Positions 58,015 through 64,000 of a stretch of 64,000 bases of DNA are shown here, piece after piece. Made by a program: the position numbers and the translations under genes. Below the pieces are notes generated by a model. It had not been told where the DNA came from and searched no databases. It saw only the letters and a program-made list of their open reading frames with translations. Numbering within the stretch: the stretch's first letter is position 1; the number at the start of each line of letters is the position of its first letter. This stretch comes from Halorussus amylolyticus (GTDB lineage Archaea; Halobacteriota; Halobacteria; Halobacteriales; Haladaptataceae), in NCBI RefSeq assembly GCF_004143485.2, contig NZ_ML974134.1, positions 55,252 through 119,251 of the forward strand. Direction: 5' to 3'.

Positions 58015-59913
58015 TCAGTCGTCCTGCTCGTGGCCGACGACCGTGCTCTGTAGCGCCTCGTCGAGTTCCGCGTCGGCCATCTTCTCCACGAGTGCATCGA
58101 GCACTTCCTCGCGCATGCCGGGGACGAACTTGATGGACCCGACGACGAGGTGGCCGCCGCCGCTCACGCCGCCGCCGACGATTTCCTCGTTGAGTTCGGT
58201 CACCATCTCGGGGATGTCGAGACGCACACCATCACTTCGGAGGACCGCGAAGTCCGGGCCGTAGCCGATGGTGATGACCGGTTCGCCGGTCTCCTGGACC
58301 TTCCGGTCGTGGATTTCGCCGGTCGTCTTGCCGGGCGCGGGGTAGGTGAACCGGTAGGCGTGGTTCTCCACGTCGATTCGGTAGAGGTGAGCGTCGCTTT
58401 CGAGACGCTCGTGTTCGACGTGGGGCATGGCGGCGTCGAGCTGGTCCTCGACGTCGGACTCCGCGCTGTCGGCGAGGAACTCCACGAGTTCGCGGTGGCG
58501 CTCGTCGCTCCCGCCGACGTTCAGCACGTCGTTGATGAGGCTCCGGCCGTCGTCGTACTTGAGCCAGTGGGCTTCGTAGTCGAGCGCCTCACCGATTTCC
58601 CGGAGGAACGACTCCTCGTACCCCTCCGACTCGGCGAGTTCGACGTAGTCGGTCATGGCGTCGGCCTTCGACCGGTCGCACAGGCCCGCGACCGCGGGCA
58701 CGTGGCGGAGTTCGTCGGTAATCGGCGGCCAAATCATCCGCGCGAGTTCGACGCACATCATCCCGGTCGTGATGCGGTAGTCCTCGTCGTGGAGGTACGG
58801 ATTGACGTGGGCGTCCACGAAGGGTTCGACCGCCTCCGGGTCGGGGTGGTGGTGGTCGATTGCGATGATGGGGATGTCGTAGTGCGCGAGGTTCTTGTAC
58901 GCGGGCACGTCCTCGGCGGTGCTCCCGTTGTCGAGCATGAGCAGGAGCGGGAGCTTCTGGCCGTGGCGCGCCTGGTCTTCTAGGGCGAAATTGAGGTCAC
59001 GGGTCACGTCCTCCATCTCGTAGAACGGAGCCTTCGAAGGGAGGCGCTTGAACAGGTGGCGCTTGGCCTCGGGGTCCTGATGGGTCTCCTCGATGAACCG
59101 TTCGAGGGCCAACTGGACCGGAATCGACGCGCACATGCCGTCGCCGTCGGCGTGGTGGCGGACCCGAATCGGTCGGCTCTGGAGAACGGTCCGGCGGAGT
59201 TGAGTCGCGACCTCCTCCAAATCGGGGAACATCTGGGTCAGCGCGGGCCACTCGATGAGCGGTTCCACGTCGTGGGGTTCGGCCCGCTCTTCGAGCGCGG
59301 CCGAGAGCCGAGTTTCGACTTCTTCGGCTTCCTCGCCCGTCAGCACGTCGAGCTTCTCGACTTCGACTTGGAGCGCGTTGTCGCGCTCCTCCACGAGGCC
59401 GGTCACGCGAATCACGTCGTCGATTTCGACCGCGGGGTACGCGCGGACGCCAGCCTCCTCGAACGCGGCGCACGGAATCACGCCGGTCAGGTCGCTCAGG
59501 TGGAAGATGGTCGGGCCGCCGGTCTGCTTTATCTGGACGACTTCGCCTTCGAGGTGGACGGTCTCGCCCACGAGACCCGAGAGGTCGTCGGCGTCGGTGA
59601 TGTCGTAGTCGTGGCCGACTTCGACCGTCTCGTAGTCGTCGAAGTCGGCGGGTTCGAAGCTCAGGTCGCCGTTCTCGCGGATTTCGGTGAGTTCGACCAC
59701 GAGGTCGTCGCCGACCTCGTAGCTCGCGTCGTACGTCGATTCGTGGAGGAGTCCCGAGACCGAATCCGAGAGGTCCACGAACACGCCGTAGTCCACGACG
59801 CCGTTGACGGTCGCGTGGTAGTAGTTGCCCGCTTCGACATCCGAGACGGTACACGCCGGGTCGAGGTCGAAGACCACGGCGTCCCCCTCGGTGTCGGCAT
59901 CTGAAGCTGTCAT
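58015..59913 (-). CDS. DHH phosphoesterase with S1 and OB domains (RecJ-like)
   Basis: This 632-residue protein has an S1 RNA-binding domain near the start (AGNYYHATVNGVVDYGVFVDLSDSVSGLLH), an OB-fold (VHLEGEVVQIKQTGGPTIFHLSDLTGVI), then the DHH core with HHADGDGMCAS, DNGSTAEDV and IAIDHHHPDPEAV, and a C-terminal DHHA1 domain with GGGVSGGGHLVVGSIKF. All catalytic motifs are present, unlike in the RecJ-like protein of the S15 operon. Archaeal members act on single-stranded DNA or RNA. ATG 59913 is chosen; a CTTAAAATC element lies about 33 bases upstream. Confidence 0.9.
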   Translation of the reverse strand: MTASDADTEGDAVVFDLDPACTVSDVEAGNYYHATVNGVVDYGVFVDLSDSVSGLLHESTYDASYEVGDDLVVELTEIRENGDLSFEPADFDDYETVEVGHDYDITDADDLSGLVGETVHLEGEVVQIKQTGGPTIFHLSDLTGVIPCAAFEEAGVRAYPAVEIDDVIRVTGLVEERDNALQVEVEKLDVLTGEEAEEVETRLSAALEERAEPHDVEPLIEWPALTQMFPDLEEVATQLRRTVLQSRPIRVRHHADGDGMCASIPVQLALERFIEETHQDPEAKRHLFKRLPSKAPFYEMEDVTRDLNFALEDQARHGQKLPLLLMLDNGSTAEDVPAYKNLAHYDIPIIAIDHHHPDPEAVEPFVDAHVNPYLHDEDYRITTGMMCVELARMIWPPITDELRHVPAVAGLCDRSKADAMTDYVELAESEGYEESFLREIGEALDYEAHWLKYDDGRSLINDVLNVGGSDERHRELVEFLADSAESDVEDQLDAAMPHVEHERLESDAHLYRIDVENHAYRFTYPAPGKTTGEIHDRKVQETGEPVITIGYGPDFAVLRSDGVRLDIPEMVTELNEEIVGGGVSGGGHLVVGSIKFVPGMREEVLDALVEKMADAELDEALQSTVVGHEQDD

Positions 59914-60038
59914 TCTTGTCCGTGGTTTCGGTTCGGCCGATTTTAAGGGTTTGCAAGTGGGTTCGTGAGTGGGCACCTTCGATGTGAGTCCGCCAGTTCA
60001 CGGGACCTCGCTCCCGGTTCACGGCATCTGTTCTCCGC

Positions 60039-62267
60039 TCACGGCATCAGGAGGAACGCGACGTACGCTATTGTGAGCAAAATCGCGGCGTGTTTCGCGC
60101 CGTTCTTCACGCTTCCCTCGCCCATCTGCCCGGCGAGCAGGCCGGAGAACAGCGCCTGTATCAGCGACGTGTGGAAAAAGAGCAGGGTGTACGCGTCGGT
60201 GTCCACGCTCGCCAGTTCGCCGAACGGGCTGTCGGCGATAGCGGCCGTGTCCGGCGCGCTCGCGCCCGTCGGGAGGCTCGGAATCAGGATGCTGTTGAGC
60301 GCCCCGACGATGACGAGAAAGACCACGAACGAGAGGTAGATGATGACGACGTAGGTCACCATCTCCTGACGCCGCTTACGCTTGAGCCGTCGGGTGTCTT
60401 GGGCTTCGTTGGCCGCGATGCGGAGGACGCGCGCGAGGTCGCCGCTGGCGTGCATCGCGTTGGCGAGCAGGGTCACGACACGCGTGATGGTCGGAGTTTC
60501 GAGGCGGTCTTCGAGCCTGTAGAGCGCGGTTTCGGCCTCGACGCCCCACTCGATGTCGGTCCGGAGTCGCTCAACCTCCGAGTCGAGCGCGCCGAGTTCG
60601 CTGTCGGCGACTCGGCGCAGGCTCTCGACCACCGACATCCCCGCCTCGTTGACGCTCGCGAGTCTGTCGAGGAAGTCGGGGACGGCGGCCTCGATGGCCG
60701 CGATGCGGCGTCGGTGAACCTCTTGGACGATTGCGAACGCGCCCACGACGACGAGCGCGGCCTGCACTGCGAAGTCGTCGAGCACACGGAGCGTGAGCGT
60801 CCCGGCGGCGAGGTGGGGCCACGACCGAATCAGTATCGAGAGCAGGCCGAGCGGAACGGTCGCGTACAGCACGAGAACGGGGTTGTCCCGAAACACCCGG
60901 ACCGGGTCCGCGAGAATCTCCCGAAGCCAGCGCACGTTCTCGAAGGCGTCGAGGCGCTCGAAGTTGACGACGCCCGTCGGGGCGTCGGCTTCTGCGGCGG
61001 CGGTTCGGGCCGCAGTTTGGGTCTCGGCCGCGGTTTGGGTTTGGCGTCCGTTCCCTCCATCGCTCCTGACCGCCTCCGCGCGAACGCTCGCGCCCTCCGA
61101 ACCGGCGCGTTCGACTCCCTCGGGACGTTCGATGCCCGTGCGGTCGGCGTCGGGCGAATCGGTCCGCCGGACGCCCGCGAGCAGGCCGGGCGCGGAGTCG
61201 ATGACGCGGTCGTCGCGGGTCGCCCGGAGCGACTGGGTGATGCTGTCGAGGTAGATTACGAAGCCGACGTTCGCGAGCGGGATGGCGAAGTACGTGATGA
61301 CTTGCAGGAGTTCGAGCGTATCGCCGAGCGCCATCAGCCCCATGATGACGAGGATGGTGATGAACAACAGCGGCGCGACCACGAACACCGAGACGTACGC
61401 CTCCGCGAGGGTCGCGAGCAGTTCGAGGAACGCCTCCTGTTCGTCCTCGGCGTCCTCGCGGTAGCGCTCGTACTGGTCGTCGAGGTACGCCGGAATCGAC
61501 TGGCCGCTTTCGAGGACGCTCGCGAGGTTGTCGGCGAACTCCCCGAACTTCTCGCTCGGCGTGCGGTCGGCGAGTCGCCCGATGGCCGTCAGCATGTCGA
61601 GACCGGCGTACTCCATCGACTTGACCGCGACCGACACCTCGTTGGCAGCCTCGCCGTAGACGCCGCGGTTGCGCGCCAGCGTCCGCATAATCTCGGGGAA
61701 CGCCATTCCGCTCCGCGAGAGCGCGTAGAAGAACGCCACCGTGCGAGCGATGCTCTCGTCTATTCTCCGGGCGCGAGCGTTCGCCCGGTACGAGAGGTTC
61801 TCCCACCGAATCCAGTAGACGAGTAGCCCGAAGACCGCTCCGAGTGCCGCGCTGCTCCCGAACAGTAGGCCGAACAACTGCCAGACTGAGAGGTCCGGGG
61901 CGACGAGCAGGTCGGCGAGGAACCCCAACTGCTCGGGGAGGGTCGCCCGAGCGGACTCGGGCGACACCGACAGGAGCGCGAGCACTCCCGCCGCGAGGTA
62001 GACGCCCACGACGCCCCCGACGACGGCGGCGGCCCCGGCGTACAGCAGGGTCTTGGCCGCGTACATCCGGTAGGTGTCTTCGAGATGGACCGCGTGAAGG
62101 AGTTCCCGACGCCTCGAACGCCGTCGCCCGTGGTCTCCGACCCACCTGCCGAACAGCACGAGCGCGACGTGGGTCACGAGTCGGTCGCCCTGCCGGGTCA
62201 GGGGTGCGACCGCGAGCGGGACGACGAGGAGGACGATTGCCACGAGCGGCGCGAACTCCAACATCAT
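60039..62267 (-). CDS. Type II secretion F-family platform protein, second locus
   Basis: This 742-residue membrane protein has two T2SSF repeats: VAFFYALSRSGMAFPEIMRTLARNRGVYG (about residues 190-218) and FLDRLASVNEAGMSVVESLRRVADSELG (about residues 530-557), with helices around each and a low-complexity acidic loop between (residues ~385-435). It partners the ATPase encoded directly upstream; ATGATG at its start overlaps the ATPase stop by 4 bases. It ends AYVAFLLMP. No pilin gene lies downstream, unlike at the 29.6-40 kb locus. Confidence 0.9.
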   Translation of the reverse strand: MMLEFAPLVAIVLLVVPLAVAPLTRQGDRLVTHVALVLFGRWVGDHGRRRSRRRELLHAVHLEDTYRMYAAKTLLYAGAAAVVGGVVGVYLAAGVLALLSVSPESARATLPEQLGFLADLLVAPDLSVWQLFGLLFGSSAALGAVFGLLVYWIRWENLSYRANARARRIDESIARTVAFFYALSRSGMAFPEIMRTLARNRGVYGEAANEVSVAVKSMEYAGLDMLTAIGRLADRTPSEKFGEFADNLASVLESGQSIPAYLDDQYERYREDAEDEQEAFLELLATLAEAYVSVFVVAPLLFITILVIMGLMALGDTLELLQVITYFAIPLANVGFVIYLDSITQSLRATRDDRVIDSAPGLLAGVRRTDSPDADRTGIERPEGVERAGSEGASVRAEAVRSDGGNGRQTQTAAETQTAARTAAAEADAPTGVVNFERLDAFENVRWLREILADPVRVFRDNPVLVLYATVPLGLLSILIRSWPHLAAGTLTLRVLDDFAVQAALVVVGAFAIVQEVHRRRIAAIEAAVPDFLDRLASVNEAGMSVVESLRRVADSELGALDSEVERLRTDIEWGVEAETALYRLEDRLETPTITRVVTLLANAMHASGDLARVLRIAANEAQDTRRLKRKRRQEMVTYVVIIYLSFVVFLVIVGALNSILIPSLPTGASAPDTAAIADSPFGELASVDTDAYTLLFFHTSLIQALFSGLLAGQMGEGSVKNGAKHAAILLTIAYVAFLLMP

Positions 62268-63928
62268 TCGAACCCGGCCGTTACCTCCGCGTCGAGGTCG
62301 ATGGCGTCCATCACGCGGTCGGGATGGGCGTAGTACTCGTTGACCATCGCGGTGAATCGCCGGTAGTCGCTGACCTCCCGCTCGCGGAGGTACTGGAGGA
62401 CGCGCTTGCGGTCCCGAATCTCTTCGAGGAGTTCGGCCCGCGACCACCCGCGCTCGTCCTGAATCTCGTCGAGGATGCTGCTGTCGTTGCGCCGGAAGGC
62501 GTCCGCGCCCGCGTTCCACGAGAACGCGGTCGAGTAGTCGAGGTCGCCGGTCCGCTGGTCGATGCCCTCGATTTCGGCGAGCGTGCGGGTGCGCCGCACC
62601 CGCTCGTCGCCGACGTAGGTCAGCGTCTGGACCGAGAGGATGTCGAGGCTCTGAATCATCGCGCGCGGGACGTTGATGGGGTCGTTTTCGAGGCGATTGA
62701 TGACCGTCTGGACCGAGTCGGCGTGCATCGTGGAGTAGGTGGTGTGGCCCGTGTTCATCGCCTGAAACAGCGTCATTGCCTCCTCGCCGCGGACCTCGCC
62801 CACTACGATGTACTCGGGGCGGTGCCGAAGCGCCGAGCGAAGCAGGTCGTACATGGTGATGTCCGCGCCCGCACCCCTTCGCTCGCGCGTGACCGACGAC
62901 AGCCAGTTGTCGTGATAGAGCGCGAGTTCGCGGGTGTCCTCGATGGTCAGCACCTTCGAGCGCGGCGGGACGAACATCGAGATGGCGTTCATCGACGTGG
63001 TCTTGCCGGACGCCGTGCCTCCGGCGAAGATGAGCGACTTGTTGCTCTCGATGGCGAGCCAGAGGTACGCCATCTGGTCGAGGTCGAACGTGCCGTACTC
63101 GATGAGGTCCACCGGGGTGAACGGCTCGTCGGCGTACTTCCGAATCGTGAACGCCGACCCGCGGGGCGTGACCTCCTCGCCGAGCGCCAACTCGGCGCGT
63201 GACCCGTCCGGGAGCGTGGTCTCGACCATCGGCTCGCCGACGCTGACGTGTCGGCCCGACTGCTGGGCGAGTCGGACCACGAGGTTGTCGAGTTCCTCGC
63301 GGTCGTACGCCACGTTGGTCTCGATGTCGGTGTACTCGTCGTGGTAGACGAAAATCGGGAGGTCGTAGCCGTCACACGAGATGTCCTCGATTCGGGGGTC
63401 GGCCAGCAGGGGGTCGAGCTTTCCGAACCCCCGGAACGTCCGGTGGAGGTAGTAGAACAGTCGGAAGAACGTGGACGGTTCGACCTCGACGCCGTACATC
63501 GACAGGAGTTCGCGGAGTTCCTCTTTCAGGACGGCCTCCGGGGACTTTTCGGCCCCGCTCGCCTCGTCGGGGTCGGCGACGATGGCGTCGTCCCGGCGGT
63601 GGATGAGCGAGTCGCGCATGTCCTCGACGAGTCGGTCGAGGAGGTCGGTTTCGAGGTCGTCGAGTTCGGGTTCGACGACGTGGTATCGGTGTTCGTTCTC
63701 CTCGTCGTCGTAGTTGACGGAGACGAACGCGAACGGCGCATCGACCCAGTAGCGGTCGACCTCCTCGTAGCCCGCGATGCCCGAGAACGACACCAACGGA
63801 CCGTGTTCGGCGGGGTCGTACCCGTCGGCGTCGATGGCGGTGCCCCGCAGGACCTCCGCGGTGCGCTGGAGCGTCCGCTGGAACTCTCGAATGCGAATCC
63901 GAACGTCGTCGGTGGTCCACTGAGACAT
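62264..63928 (-). CDS. Type II/IV secretion system ATPase, second locus
   Basis: This 554-residue ATPase is complete in the window. Walker A GGTASGKTT (about 303-311), Walker B YIVVGEVRGEE (373-383) and the His box GHTTYSTMHAD (394-404) are all present. The N-terminal part (VDRYWVDAPFAFVSVNYDDEENEHRYHVVEPELD) is the same domain as in the larger ATPase, but without the triplicated motif and acidic tail. With the platform protein downstream it forms a minimal pilus-like engine. The start ATG 63928 is followed by SQWTTDDV. Confidence 0.92.
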   Translation of the reverse strand: MSQWTTDDVRIRIREFQRTLQRTAEVLRGTAIDADGYDPAEHGPLVSFSGIAGYEEVDRYWVDAPFAFVSVNYDDEENEHRYHVVEPELDDLETDLLDRLVEDMRDSLIHRRDDAIVADPDEASGAEKSPEAVLKEELRELLSMYGVEVEPSTFFRLFYYLHRTFRGFGKLDPLLADPRIEDISCDGYDLPIFVYHDEYTDIETNVAYDREELDNLVVRLAQQSGRHVSVGEPMVETTLPDGSRAELALGEEVTPRGSAFTIRKYADEPFTPVDLIEYGTFDLDQMAYLWLAIESNKSLIFAGGTASGKTTSMNAISMFVPPRSKVLTIEDTRELALYHDNWLSSVTRERRGAGADITMYDLLRSALRHRPEYIVVGEVRGEEAMTLFQAMNTGHTTYSTMHADSVQTVINRLENDPINVPRAMIQSLDILSVQTLTYVGDERVRRTRTLAEIEGIDQRTGDLDYSTAFSWNAGADAFRRNDSSILDEIQDERGWSRAELLEEIRDRKRVLQYLREREVSDYRRFTAMVNEYYAHPDRVMDAIDLDAEVTAGFE

Positions 63929-64000
63929 GAGCGTTCGGGACGCGGCGGCGCGGTCGCGGGGGCCCGCCCGGGTTAAGCGCCCCCACCAAAAGGGGGTAAA
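63929..64000. other. Promoter-side sequence at the window end
   Basis: These 72 bases lie upstream of the second ATPase gene. On the minus strand a GCTTAACCC element about 50 bases before the ATG could be its promoter. The run of C5 and G5 around AAAA near the end is very biased and may mark a contig edge. No gene is seen. Confidence 0.4.

Overview
The window is chromosomal DNA from a halophilic archaeon (class Halobacteria). The evidence is very high GC, strongly acidic proteins, a PGF-CTERM S-layer glycoprotein with its archaeosortase, Tat lipoproteins with a lipobox, halocyanin, HalX and HalOD1 domains, archaeal tRNA-modification and ribosomal proteins (S15, eS1, Pcc1, Trm5, DphB), and many genes whose TATA-like box lies 26-31 bases before the start codon (leaderless transcripts). 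The genus cannot be fixed from sequence alone.

Layout. 1-6.7 kb: a double-domain VOC protein, then the S-layer glycoprotein (1872-4037), an island with two toxin-antitoxin modules (VapBC-like and HicBA, the HicA toxin killed by an in-frame stop), and archaeosortase A (5721-6659), the enzyme expected to process the S-layer protein. The island is bounded by two copies of a ~56-bp sequence. 7-19.9 kb: housekeeping genes (diphthine synthase, Trm5, NDH-2-like oxidoreductase, FAD synthase, JAMM desampylase-like protease, Trm9-like methyltransferase, DUF2298 membrane protein, DJ-1/PfpI protein) and tRNA-Thr, tRNA-Gly and initiator tRNA-Met, two of them followed by a duplicated tRNA 3' end. 20-26.7 kb: a complete five-gene peptide-type ABC transporter. 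26.7-29.4 kb: small membrane proteins.

29.6-40.4 kb: a type IV pilus-like locus. It has a secretion ATPase with a triplicated N-terminal motif, split by a +1 shift in an anomalous GC-rich stretch, a PilC/TadC-type platform, five pilin-like small proteins and a convergent pilin-like protein with a repetitive beta-rich ectodomain. A second ATPase/platform pair lies at 60.0-63.9 kb. 40.7-42.3 kb: a HalOD1 protein and a HalX response regulator gene lying between two 105-bp MITE-like inverted-repeat elements. 42.3-49.8 kb: an overlapping six-gene minus-strand operon (BatA/vWA, vWA, coiled-coil, membrane protein, MoxR, DUF58). 50-53 kb: tRNA-Ala and the S15 / RecJ-like / Pcc1 / eS1 operon. 53-60 kb: halocyanin, archaetidylserine synthase-like enzyme, HEAT-repeat protein, a 50-residue zinc-ribbon protein, a secreted phospholipase D-like protein and an S1-OB-DHH phosphoesterase.

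No CRISPR array, rRNA, replication origin or complete transposase gene was seen. All coordinates and motifs were read by eye from the sequence; family names rest on motif recognition and no database search was run.
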